Of a DNA stretch of 64,000 nt, positions 26,143-34,416 are shown piece by piece; position 1 is the first letter of the stretch; each line of letters begins with the position of its first letter. A model generated the notes under the pieces. It had not been told where the DNA came from. It saw nothing but the letters and a program-made list of their open reading frames with translations, and made no database searches. Origin of the DNA: Pseudomonas libanensis. GTDB taxonomy: Bacteria; Pseudomonadota; Gammaproteobacteria; Pseudomonadales; Pseudomonadaceae. The position numbers and the translations under genes were made by a program. Location: the NCBI RefSeq assembly GCF_001439685.1, contig NZ_JYLH01000002.1, positions 496,001-560,000 on the forward strand. Direction: 5' to 3'.

Positions 26143-27768
26143 TTATGTCTGGCGCTTGAGCTTCAAATGCCGTGCATACCACGGCCGTTTTGGTACGCGC
26201 TTGAACAACCCTTCGAGCAGTTCCTCATCGGCGCCAAAGGTGATGCGCAGGGCCAGCTTCATGATTTCCGGGTCCATTTCCATCGAGCGCCCCTGTTGCA
26301 GCCCCGGTGTGGTGCTGCAGCCGTGGGTGTCCGGGCCCAGCCATGGGTCGCCCACCTCCACCCAGCGGCCCGGTGCAAACCAGGCCACGTCGTTGACCTT
26401 CATCCGCGTTACCTCGCCTGGGTTGAACCGTTCGTGGGCACGGAACCAGTCTTCGATGCGGTCGTCGATCCAGCCATGGAAATGCCAGAACACCGGGTTT
26501 ACATGGGATGAAAACGGATCGCCGAGGAAGTCGTTTTCCGGCGCATACCAGCGCGCCGCAAAGTCCGCAGGGTCACGGGCGAACGGCACCGGCGCACCGT
26601 TGGACGGGTCGCGTGGCACCGAGGCCCAGCGCATGTGCAGCCAGTCATGCAGGCCCAGTTCCATCTCCGAGCCCAGTTGGCCCAGGGTCAACTTGGCCAG
26701 GTAACGCGGATCGCGGTATTGGGATTCCCAGACCTGGAAGTTGCTGTGGTAGGTCTCGGCCGCCTTGATATCGCTGACCCACTGGGTGTAGTCGGCGTCA
26801 TCCGGCGCCGACCAACAAGGGGGCAGCGCAAAGCCGTCGTGGTTGTCGAAGTACCGCACAAAACCCAGGCGATCACGTTCCAGTGCCGGTTGCGGTTCGG
26901 GGAATTGCGGCCATGAGGGCAAATCCTGCATGGAGCGCGCGGTGCCGAGCATATGGCGGTGCATGAAGAAAAAGTCGATGCCCGAACCGTTGCGATCCTT
27001 GCGTTTGCCTCGGGCGTCGCGCTCCTGGCCCCGGGGCCCGGGTTGCCAGCCGATGCCGCGCAGGGCCTCGCGTTGTTCTTCGGAGAGCTTGTGCCACCGA
27101 TCACGGCTGGCGTGCCAAAGTTGGTGAAACAGCCGGTGTTCGGGAGACACCAACCAGGCCAGCAAGGTCGGATTCAGGCCAATGCGCTGGCGGGCTTCGG
27201 GAAACAGCTGTTTGTGGGCGATGAAACGGTTGTCGCGTTCGGTCAAGGCCAGGGGGCGCGCCAGGTCGAGAATCTGCCCGCTCAGGGTGCCGCTGCCGGC
27301 ATTGCCGAAGTCGGCCCAGACTTCATCGAGGGTCATCTTGAACTCATAGGCGGGTACGCCGGCCTGCGCATCGCGGTCGATCAACCGCCAATAAAGCACG
27401 GCGCCATCGCCGGTGAGCAGATCACCCAATACGCGGTAGCGCGGCTCGCCGTCGGCGCGCAGGTTCTCGGCGGTGTCCAGGTAACCACGCAGGCCGCGGC
27501 CACGCGGGGCGATGTCGAGCAGCAGTTCCAAGCCTTGCAATGGCAAGCCCTTGAGCCCGGCATCGCGGCCTTCCAGACGCAGGCTCCATACGCCGCGCAG
27601 GGTGTCCGCCAGATGCTGGCCCTGAATATCGGCAAGGTCGACCGTGGCTTCGCCGGGGGTGATGGGCAACTCTTCCCGCGTCAGCTCGCGATGGGCGTAG
27701 AAGGCCGCCGGCACGGCCGCGCCGGTCAGCGCCAGGCCTGCGATGAACCCACGTCGAGAGATTGTCAT
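26143..27768 (-). CDS. pvdP: PvdP, ferribactin tyrosinase
   Basis: A 541-residue periplasmic copper enzyme that oxidises and cyclises the D-Tyr/Dab part of ferribactin to form the pyoverdine chromophore. The N-terminus has a Tat signal (SRRGFIAG followed by a hydrophobic stretch). The C-terminal tyrosinase-like domain shows His clusters expected for two coppers: LFHQLWHASRDRWH, FFFMHRHMLG, LHDWLHMRW and NPVFWHFHGWIDD. Length and motifs match PvdP. It is divergent from pvdM, and the 135-bp gap carries two opposed iron-starvation boxes, one for each gene. Confidence 0.93.
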   Translation of the reverse strand: MTISRRGFIAGLALTGAAVPAAFYAHRELTREELPITPGEATVDLADIQGQHLADTLRGVWSLRLEGRDAGLKGLPLQGLELLLDIAPRGRGLRGYLDTAENLRADGEPRYRVLGDLLTGDGAVLYWRLIDRDAQAGVPAYEFKMTLDEVWADFGNAGSGTLSGQILDLARPLALTERDNRFIAHKQLFPEARQRIGLNPTLLAWLVSPEHRLFHQLWHASRDRWHKLSEEQREALRGIGWQPGPRGQERDARGKRKDRNGSGIDFFFMHRHMLGTARSMQDLPSWPQFPEPQPALERDRLGFVRYFDNHDGFALPPCWSAPDDADYTQWVSDIKAAETYHSNFQVWESQYRDPRYLAKLTLGQLGSEMELGLHDWLHMRWASVPRDPSNGAPVPFARDPADFAARWYAPENDFLGDPFSSHVNPVFWHFHGWIDDRIEDWFRAHERFNPGEVTRMKVNDVAWFAPGRWVEVGDPWLGPDTHGCSTTPGLQQGRSMEMDPEIMKLALRITFGADEELLEGLFKRVPKRPWYARHLKLKRQT

Positions 27769-27803
27769 TGTCTACCTTAGGAAACGGCTTAATCAGAGCT
27801 AGA

Positions 27804-27827
27804 ACGTTTGCAGCCCGCTGAAATTTA
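27804..27827 (-). promoter_or_regulatory. Iron-starvation (PvdS) promoter of pvdP
   Basis: On the minus strand TAAAT (27827-27823) is followed after exactly 16 bp by CGT (27806-27804), the PvdS sigma-factor consensus. It lies 36 bp from the pvdP ATG. Confidence 0.88.
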
Positions 27828-27845
27828 CCGCCGCGCCCCTCCACC

Positions 27846-27869
27846 TAAATTTCCCCCGTCATCGCTCGT
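27846..27869 (+). promoter_or_regulatory. Iron-starvation (PvdS) promoter of pvdMNO
   Basis: TAAAT at 27846-27850, a 16-bp spacer, and CGT at 27867-27869. It points toward pvdM, 34 bp upstream of its start, and lies back to back with the pvdP promoter. Confidence 0.88.
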
Positions 27870-27903
27870 TCTTTCTTGATAGCAAAGGCCTCAACTGACT
27901 GAG

Positions 27904-29259
27904 ATGGCAATGACAAAATCACGTTCGAAAAAGGCGCTGTATATCGGCCTGCCGTTGGCCCTGGCTATCGGCGCCGGGGCCGGCTTTCTGGTCTGGGACC
28001 AGTGGTTCAAGGGCAACGCCGGCTACTCGCTGGAGGTGATCAAGCAAGCCAATGAAATGCAGGATCGCCTGTTGTCGTTTGACAGCCATATCACCGTGCC
28101 CCTGGATTTCGGCACGGCGGGCAATGAGGCCGACAGGGATGGCAGCGGCCAGTTCGACCTGGCCAAGGCAGCGCGGGGTCGATTGTCCGGCGCGGCGCTG
28201 ACGATCTTTGGCTGGCCGGAAATCTGGAGCGGCCCCAATGCCCCGCACAAGCCCACTGACGGTTTTGTCGAAGAGGCCCGCCATGAGCAGGAGGTGCGCT
28301 ACAAGATCATTTCCGGCATGGTCCGCGACTTTCCCAACCAGGTGGGCATCGCCTACACCCCGGACGATATGCGGCGCCTGCACGGCGAAGGCAAGTTTGC
28401 AATTTTCATCAGCATGCTCAACGCCTATCCCCTGGGCAATGATCTGAACCAGCTCGACCTGTGGGCCGCACGCGGCATGCGCATGTTCGGTTTCAGCTAC
28501 ATCGGTAATAACGCCTGGTCCGACTCGTCGCGCCCGTTGCCGTTTTTCAATGATTCGACCGACGCCCTCGAGGGCCTGTCGCCCATCGGCCAACAAGCGG
28601 TGCACCGCTTGAATGACCTGGGAGTGATCATCGACGTGTCGCAGATGTCGACCAAGGCCCTGGAGCAAGTCGCGCAATTGAGCCGCACGCCGATGGTGGC
28701 GTCCCACTCGGCGCCACGGGCGTCGGTGGATATCCCACGCAACCTCAGCGACAAGGAACTGCAACTGATCAAGAACAGCGGCGGCGTGGTGCAGGTGGTG
28801 GGCTTCCCCGCGTACCTGCGCCCCTTGAGCCAACCGACCCAGAACAAGCTCAACGCCCTGCGCGCACGCTTCGACCTGCCACCACTGCCCAACCTGGCCA
28901 TGGCCTTGATGCCCGGTGACGCAATCATTGCCGCCTGGCCCGAGCAACGCTTCGGCCAATACGCCAGCGCGCTGTACGCCATCCTCGAGGAAGAACCCAA
29001 GGCCACCCTCAAGGACCTGGGGGACGCCATCGACTACACCGTGCGCAAGATCGGCATCGATCACGTGGGCATCGCCTCGGACTTCAACGATGGCGGCGGC
29101 CTCAAGGGCTGGGAGAACGTCGGCGAGGTGCGCAACGTCACCGCAGAGCTGATCCAGCGCGGCTACTCCGAAGCCGATATCGCCAAGCTGTGGGGAGGCA
29201 ACTTCCTGCGGGTGTGGGACCAGGTACAAAAAGCCGCCAAACCATTGGCCAACCGCTAA
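27904..29259 (+). CDS. pvdM: PvdM, renal-dipeptidase-family protein of pyoverdine maturation
   Basis: A 451-residue protein of the membrane (renal) dipeptidase family, with a membrane anchor or uncleaved signal near residues 10-30 (LYIGLPLALAIGAGAGFLVW). It acts in the periplasm and is needed for chromophore formation by PvdP; its exact chemistry is not established to my knowledge. Conserved blocks include VASHSAPRASVDIPRNLSD and IGIDHVGIASDFNDGGG. The first metal motif of true dipeptidases (HxD) reads HIT here (SFDSHITVPLDFG), so one metal ligand may be missing. It is the first gene of pvdMNO, behind its own PvdS promoter. Confidence 0.92.
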   Translation: MAMTKSRSKKALYIGLPLALAIGAGAGFLVWDQWFKGNAGYSLEVIKQANEMQDRLLSFDSHITVPLDFGTAGNEADRDGSGQFDLAKAARGRLSGAALTIFGWPEIWSGPNAPHKPTDGFVEEARHEQEVRYKIISGMVRDFPNQVGIAYTPDDMRRLHGEGKFAIFISMLNAYPLGNDLNQLDLWAARGMRMFGFSYIGNNAWSDSSRPLPFFNDSTDALEGLSPIGQQAVHRLNDLGVIIDVSQMSTKALEQVAQLSRTPMVASHSAPRASVDIPRNLSDKELQLIKNSGGVVQVVGFPAYLRPLSQPTQNKLNALRARFDLPPLPNLAMALMPGDAIIAAWPEQRFGQYASALYAILEEEPKATLKDLGDAIDYTVRKIGIDHVGIASDFNDGGGLKGWENVGEVRNVTAELIQRGYSEADIAKLWGGNFLRVWDQVQKAAKPLANR

Positions 29260-29277
29260 TCACCACGAAGTAAGTCC

Positions 29278-30546
29278 ATGACCGACCGCCGTACATTTCT
29301 CAAGCAGGCCGGCGTCTTTGCCGCGAGCCTGCCGCTGGGCACCGCATTGCTACCCCAGGCAGTGGCAGCCGTTACGAACGACCCATGGACGGGTTTGAAA
29401 CAGCTGTTCAACCAGGACCCGGATTACCTGCACCTTTCCAACTTCCTGGTGGCCTCGCACCCCAAACCGGTGCGCGAGGCCATTGAACGCTACCGCATGC
29501 AAATCGACCGCAACCCCGGGTTGGCCATGGACTGGGACCTGCAGGAAACCTGGAAGCGTGAAGGCCAGGTGCGCGAATGGGCCGGCCGCTACCTGAATGC
29601 AACCCCTGCACAGATCGCCCTCACCGGCAGCACGTCCGAAGGCCTGGCGATGATTTATGGCGGGATCAAGGTACGGCCGGACCAGGAAATCCTTACCACG
29701 GTGCATGAGCATTACGCCACGCAGAACAGCCTGGATTTTCGTGTGCTCAAGCAAGGCACCCAGGTGCGTCGTATCCACCTGTTCGAGAACGCCGCCCAGG
29801 TATCCGTCGACGAAGTGATGGGCAATATCAAGCGCAACATCCGCCCCAATACCCGCGTGCTGGGTATGACCTGGGTGCAATCGGGCAGCGGCGTGAAACT
29901 GCCCATCGGCGAGATCGGCCAACTGGTGAACGAACATAACCGCAACCGTGACGACAACGACCGCATCCTCTATGTGGTCGACGGCGTACACGGCTTCGGC
30001 GTCGAGAACCTCGATTTCCCGGACATGCATTGCGACTTCTTTATCGCCGGCACCCACAAATGGATGTTCGGCCCGCGCGGCACCGGCCTGGTGTGCGCCC
30101 GCGAGGCCGAAAACAAATACGTCACACCGATGGTGCCGACTTTCTCCGAGGACAAAGACTTCGCCACCAGCATGACGCCAGGTGGTTACCACGCCTTCGA
30201 ACATCGCTGGGCCGCCGACGAAGCCTTCAAGCTGCACCTGCAGTTGGGCAAGGCGCCAGTGCAGGCGCGTATCCACGCCCTCAACACCGAACTCAAGGAC
30301 CAGTTGCTGGCCCACCCGCAGGTCGAACTGGTCACGCCGCGCAGCCCTGAGCTGTCGGCGGGTTTCACCTTCTTTCGAGTCAAGGACCAGGACAGCGACG
30401 AGGTGGCGGCCTACCTGATGAAAAAACGCGTGGTGGTGGACGCAGTTGATCGTGACGTCGGCCCGGTGATTCGTACCGCGCCCGGCCTGCTCAACAGCTC
30501 GGATGAGATCCAGCGCTTCGTGACCTTGCTGAGCCAACGGCCATGA
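29278..30546 (+). CDS. pvdN: PvdN, PLP-dependent enzyme of pyoverdine side-chain modification
   Basis: A 422-residue class-V aminotransferase-fold protein with a Tat signal (DRRTFLKQAGVFAASLPLG). The PLP site has YVVDGVHGFG for the ring-nitrogen Asp and IAGTHKWMFGPRGTG with the Schiff-base Lys. PvdN works in the periplasm and converts the glutamate side chain on the chromophore to succinamide. It starts 18 bp after pvdM and overlaps the first possible pvdO start. Confidence 0.93.
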   Translation: MTDRRTFLKQAGVFAASLPLGTALLPQAVAAVTNDPWTGLKQLFNQDPDYLHLSNFLVASHPKPVREAIERYRMQIDRNPGLAMDWDLQETWKREGQVREWAGRYLNATPAQIALTGSTSEGLAMIYGGIKVRPDQEILTTVHEHYATQNSLDFRVLKQGTQVRRIHLFENAAQVSVDEVMGNIKRNIRPNTRVLGMTWVQSGSGVKLPIGEIGQLVNEHNRNRDDNDRILYVVDGVHGFGVENLDFPDMHCDFFIAGTHKWMFGPRGTGLVCAREAENKYVTPMVPTFSEDKDFATSMTPGGYHAFEHRWAADEAFKLHLQLGKAPVQARIHALNTELKDQLLAHPQVELVTPRSPELSAGFTFFRVKDQDSDEVAAYLMKKRVVVDAVDRDVGPVIRTAPGLLNSSDEIQRFVTLLSQRP

Positions 30547-30575
30547 CCCTTTTTCCCTTTGGACGAGATGCCCGC

Positions 30576-31448
30576 ATGACCCCATCCCGACTCACCCCCC
30601 TGACCGCCCTGGCGCTCACCGCCCTGTGCGGCGCGCTGGCGCCGAACCTGGCCCAGGCCGCCGCGCCGCAACCGGGCAAGGTATTCAAAGACTGCAAGGA
30701 CTGCCCGGAAATGGTGGTATTGCCTGCCGGCACTTTCACCATGGGCACGCCGGAAGGCGAGGTCGGCCGCGAGCCCGACGAAGGCCCGATGCATCCTGTA
30801 ACCTTCGCCAAGCCGTTCGCCATGAGCCGCTTCCATATCACCGCCGCTGAATGGGACAGCTACGTGCGCCAGACCGGCGTGAAGATCGCCAATGGCGACG
30901 ACCGCCCCGGACGCGAATGCATCGCCAGCAAGCCGCGCTATCCTCAAGGCCCGCGCCAGCCGGCGGTGTGCATGGACATGGACGACATCAAGCAGTACGT
31001 GAGCTGGCTGTCGAAGAAGACCGGCCAGCAGTACCACATGGTCAGCGAAGCCCAACGCGAATACGCCGCTCGCGCCGGCACTACCGGCCCGTTCCCCTTC
31101 CCGTTCGACGAGGGCAAGGGCTACAGCATCGCCAAGCACGCCAACACCTACGGCCCGGCGGACGGCTACAGCTATTCATCGCCGGTCGGCAGCTACCCGC
31201 CGAATGCGTTTGGCATGTATGACATGCACGGCAATGTGTATGAGCGGGTAGCTGATTGCGAACATCCAAACTACATCGGCGCACCGACTGATGGCAGTGC
31301 GTGGGTGGAGCCAAACTGTGAGGGATACCAGATTCGCGGCAACGACTGGGGTGAGGCACCGGTGTTTTCGCGCTCGGGCAACCGCAACACCATCTACCCG
31401 GATACTCGCGGGGACTGGCTCGGATTCAGGGTCGTTCGCGATCTCTGA
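30576..31448 (+). CDS. pvdO: PvdO, FGE-sulfatase-domain protein of pyoverdine maturation
   Basis: A roughly 290-residue exported protein with a formylglycine-generating-enzyme-type domain: MVVLPAGTFTMGTPEGE at the start, VSEAQREYAARAG in the middle and NAFGMYDMHGNVYERV near the end. PvdO oxidises dihydropyoverdine to pyoverdine in the periplasm. The start at 30576 gives a clean Sec signal peptide (TPLTALALTALCGALAPNLAQA region). An ATG at 30543 overlapping the pvdN stop would add 11 residues. It is the last gene of pvdMNO and converges on fpvA. Confidence 0.9.
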   Translation: MTPSRLTPLTALALTALCGALAPNLAQAAAPQPGKVFKDCKDCPEMVVLPAGTFTMGTPEGEVGREPDEGPMHPVTFAKPFAMSRFHITAAEWDSYVRQTGVKIANGDDRPGRECIASKPRYPQGPRQPAVCMDMDDIKQYVSWLSKKTGQQYHMVSEAQREYAARAGTTGPFPFPFDEGKGYSIAKHANTYGPADGYSYSSPVGSYPPNAFGMYDMHGNVYERVADCEHPNYIGAPTDGSAWVEPNCEGYQIRGNDWGEAPVFSRSGNRNTIYPDTRGDWLGFRVVRDL

Positions 31449-31482
31449 TCCAGGCCGCCTTACCCACCAATACAGAACGAAA

Positions 31483-31508
31483 GCGGGAGGGAGTCAACTC
31501 CCCCCCGC
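31483..31508. terminator. Hairpin between convergent pvdO and fpvA
   Basis: GCGGGAGGGAGT at 31483-31494 can pair with ACTCCCCCCCGC at 31497-31508 (one imperfect position). There is no T run on either side, so it is a candidate stability or termination element only. Confidence 0.45.
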
Positions 31509-31534
31509 CTCTTCGAACCCAGCGCCTCAGCGAA

Positions 31535-34024
31535 TCAGAAGGTCCACTTGGCGTTGACCATGGCATTGCGTGGCTCGCCATAGGAGCCCGAGTTGAACGT
31601 ACCCATGCCGTCGTAGTACTTCTGGTCAAACAGGTTGTTGACGTTCACACCGACGGTCAGGTGCTCGTCGACCTTGTATTTGGCCAACAAGCCGACCACC
31701 GCAAACGGATCCTGGGTCGCCTTGTAGTAAGGGCCCGTATAGTTGATTTGCGAAGACGCGTACATCTCGCTTTGCCAAGTCACGTTACCGCCGACGGTCA
31801 ACTTGCTCCACGCACCCGGCAAGCGATAAGTCGTGCCGAACTTGAACAGGTTGATCGGCTGGTTGGTCTGGACCCGACCGCCATCCTTGTCATGGGACTC
31901 ACGGTAGGTATAGCCACCAAACACATTCCAGCCGCTGGCCACTTCACCGGAGATCTCGGTCTCGACGCCACGGGTATTGGTGCCACTGATGGCCTTGTAC
32001 ACCGCGCGGCCGGCAGAATCGACGCCCGCCTGCTCAGGTGTGTTCTTCTGCTCAATGTCGAACACCGCGATGCTGGCATTCAGCGCGCCGTTGAAGAACT
32101 CACCCTTGAGACCGATCTCATAGTTGTCGCCCTCAAGCGGAGCCAGTGAGCCGCCCGAAGCGGTTTTGTAGAAGGTCTGCGGCAGGAAGATGCTGGTGTA
32201 ACTGGCGTACGCCGAATAGGTGTCGTTCAGCTCATAGACAACGCCGACATAGGGTGTGACCACCCCGGTTTTTTTGGTCTTGTCGGTGGCCTTGGTGCCC
32301 TTGAGGTAATCACTGACCTCGTCTTCCTGGTTCCACCAACTGAGCCGGGTGCCCAAGATGATGGTCAGCGGATCGAACGGTTTCAAACGCAAGGCGCCAT
32401 ACAGGCCGGTCTGCTGCAAGGTGGTGACGGTGCCGCCATCCTTGAAATACTGACGACGCCCGTACTCATTGCCATTCCAGCTGAAAATATTCGCCGACCC
32501 ATAATCGCCGTCATCGTTGTGACTGGCGTAGTTGGGGAAGTTAAGGTGCGTACGCGAGGCACTGGCACCGACCACCAGCTCATGCTCGCGCCCACCCAGG
32601 TTGAACGGGCCGGAGGCATAGGTATCGAGGGTGTCCTGGGTCTGGTAGCTGTCCAGGCGATAAATGAACACGCCTGTGCCCTCCCCTGTCGCCGGATCAG
32701 GGTAGCCACCGCTGGCCGATGCGCCCTGGCCTTTACGGTAAGAATACTGATGACTGTAAGCCGTTTTCAGGCTCCAGTCATTGTCCAGCCTGTGATCCAG
32801 CATGGTGGTGAAGTTGTAGCTGGTGTTGTCCATGTAACTGGAGCGCGAGGCCGGGTTGAATGAACGGGAGAAATTGGTTTGCTTGCCGTTACTGAAGAAC
32901 AGCGGGATATGCCCATAACTGCTGCCATTGGCATCGTTGTTCTGATAGTCGAGGCTGGTGCGCAGCGTCGTGCTGTCGTTCAGGTCGATATCCAACGCGC
33001 CGTACATCACGCGCTTTTCCTGGCCGTACCAGTCGATAAACGAATTCTGTTTCTGGTAGGCCGCGACAAAACGCCCACGTACATTGCCCGTTTCAGTCAG
33101 CGGCCCGGAGACATCGACTTCGGAGCGGTAGCGATCCCAAGCCCCCGCTTCCCCGGACACGTAGCCCTGGAAGTCCTTGGTCGGACGCTTGCGCACCAGG
33201 TTGATGGTGGCGGACGGCGTCCCCGCGCCACTCATCAGGCCGGTAGCGCCACGAATCACTTCGACGCGGTCATAGATAGCCATGTCCGAAATGGCGCCGA
33301 CGTATTGCTGGGACTCGTTGGCCACTTGCGACGGAATGCCGTCGTACTGGAAGTTCTGGATGGTAAAGCCACGGGAGTTGAAATCGAACCGTTCGCTGTC
33401 GCGATGGTTGATGCTGATACCCGGCGTAAACGCCATCACTTCGTTGAGCGTAGACAGGTGCTGATCATCCATCAGTTGCCGGGTGACCACACTCACCGAC
33501 TGCGGGGTTTCACGCAAGGACAACGGCAGTTTGGTTGCGGTATTGGTGGAGCCCGTGGTGTAGGAACCACTGTTTTCGGTCGTCGCCCCGAGCCCCTCGG
33601 CACTGATATTGGTCGCCCCCAGCGTCATCACCGACGAACCACTGGCAGGCGGCATCACCACATAGTTGCCGCTGGCTTCGCGACTGGCCTGCAAGCCACT
33701 GCCCGACAACAACCGGGACAGCCCTTCATCCACGCTGAATTGCCCCCTCAGCCCGCGGGTGGTTTGCTGGCTGGCCAGCGCCGGGTCGTAGGAGATCGAG
33801 ACGCCGGCCGCCGAGCCGAACGCCATCAGCGCTTGCGATAATTGCCCGGCCGGAATCGCGAAGGCAACCTTGCCCGTCTCGCCCTGGGCGAACGCGGCGC
33901 TCGGCATCAACGTAGCGGCGGCCGGCACGACCAGCACAGCTCCGAGCATCATCAGGCGCACAGCCTGGGGCAATTTCTTCAACGTGTAACGCTTGGGCGT
34001 AGACAACCAAAGGGGATAAGACAT
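31535..34024 (-). CDS. fpvA: FpvA, ferripyoverdine TonB-dependent receptor with signalling domain
   Basis: An 829-residue outer-membrane receptor. After a long signal peptide comes an STN (secretin/TonB short N-terminal) signalling domain over roughly residues 50-120 (VAFAIPAGQLSQALMAFGSA). A plug follows (LSLRETPQSVSVVTRQLMDD, EVIRGATGLMSGAGTPSATI), then a beta-barrel ending in Phe (NAMVNAKWTF). The STN domain implies that ferripyoverdine binding also signals to an FpvR-type anti-sigma factor to free PvdS/FpvI. Those genes are not in the window. The ATG at 34024 has AAGGA nine bases upstream. A PvdS promoter lies about 160 bp upstream. Confidence 0.93.
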   Translation of the reverse strand: MSYPLWLSTPKRYTLKKLPQAVRLMMLGAVLVVPAAATLMPSAAFAQGETGKVAFAIPAGQLSQALMAFGSAAGVSISYDPALASQQTTRGLRGQFSVDEGLSRLLSGSGLQASREASGNYVVMPPASGSSVMTLGATNISAEGLGATTENSGSYTTGSTNTATKLPLSLRETPQSVSVVTRQLMDDQHLSTLNEVMAFTPGISINHRDSERFDFNSRGFTIQNFQYDGIPSQVANESQQYVGAISDMAIYDRVEVIRGATGLMSGAGTPSATINLVRKRPTKDFQGYVSGEAGAWDRYRSEVDVSGPLTETGNVRGRFVAAYQKQNSFIDWYGQEKRVMYGALDIDLNDSTTLRTSLDYQNNDANGSSYGHIPLFFSNGKQTNFSRSFNPASRSSYMDNTSYNFTTMLDHRLDNDWSLKTAYSHQYSYRKGQGASASGGYPDPATGEGTGVFIYRLDSYQTQDTLDTYASGPFNLGGREHELVVGASASRTHLNFPNYASHNDDGDYGSANIFSWNGNEYGRRQYFKDGGTVTTLQQTGLYGALRLKPFDPLTIILGTRLSWWNQEDEVSDYLKGTKATDKTKKTGVVTPYVGVVYELNDTYSAYASYTSIFLPQTFYKTASGGSLAPLEGDNYEIGLKGEFFNGALNASIAVFDIEQKNTPEQAGVDSAGRAVYKAISGTNTRGVETEISGEVASGWNVFGGYTYRESHDKDGGRVQTNQPINLFKFGTTYRLPGAWSKLTVGGNVTWQSEMYASSQINYTGPYYKATQDPFAVVGLLAKYKVDEHLTVGVNVNNLFDQKYYDGMGTFNSGSYGEPRNAMVNAKWTF

Positions 34025-34184
34025 CGACAGCAATCCTTGAACAATGAGGCCTGTGATTGGCAGAAATAGTGGCGTCTTTGAGCGCCTCTGGTAATAAGAC
34101 GGCTCCACTAATGAAAACCAGACTCATTTACCGGTTTTTTTATCGCCTCCACCGGACATAAAACCCGGCCCTATCAGGACTAAT

Positions 34185-34208
34185 ACGTTGTCCGGCAGGA
34201 AAAATTTA
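34185..34208 (-). promoter_or_regulatory. Iron-starvation (PvdS) promoter of fpvA
   Basis: On the minus strand TAAAT (34208-34204), a 16-bp spacer, and CGT (34187-34185), directed at fpvA. Confidence 0.88.
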
Positions 34209-34303
34209 GGCACGTCGCCAGAATATTGCTTCGATACAGCGCCAGCCCTTGCTTGATCAGCGTCCATAAGTGCGCACCGCCTCCAGGCCCGGCGCAATAA
34301 AGC

Positions 34304-34327
34304 TAAATCGCGCCAGACTCGAAACGT
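34304..34327 (+). promoter_or_regulatory. Iron-starvation (PvdS) promoter of pvdE
   Basis: TAAAT at 34304-34308, a 16-bp spacer, and CGT at 34325-34327, 89 bp upstream of the pvdE ATG. Confidence 0.88.
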
Positions 34328-34416
34328 CTCCTACAAAAGCCCGCCGGCGATCAGCTCGATCGACGCAGCCCCCACTCGCCCATAGCACGTAGCCACGTCG
34401 CGACCGAGGTAGTTTC

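Larger units (their letters stand above)
34025..34416. other. Divergent fpvA-pvdE promoter region
   Basis: This 392-bp gap between divergent genes carries one PvdS promoter for each (34185-34208 and 34304-34327). Their start sites are about 160 bp and 80 bp from the respective start codons. No further gene is supported here. Confidence 0.8.
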
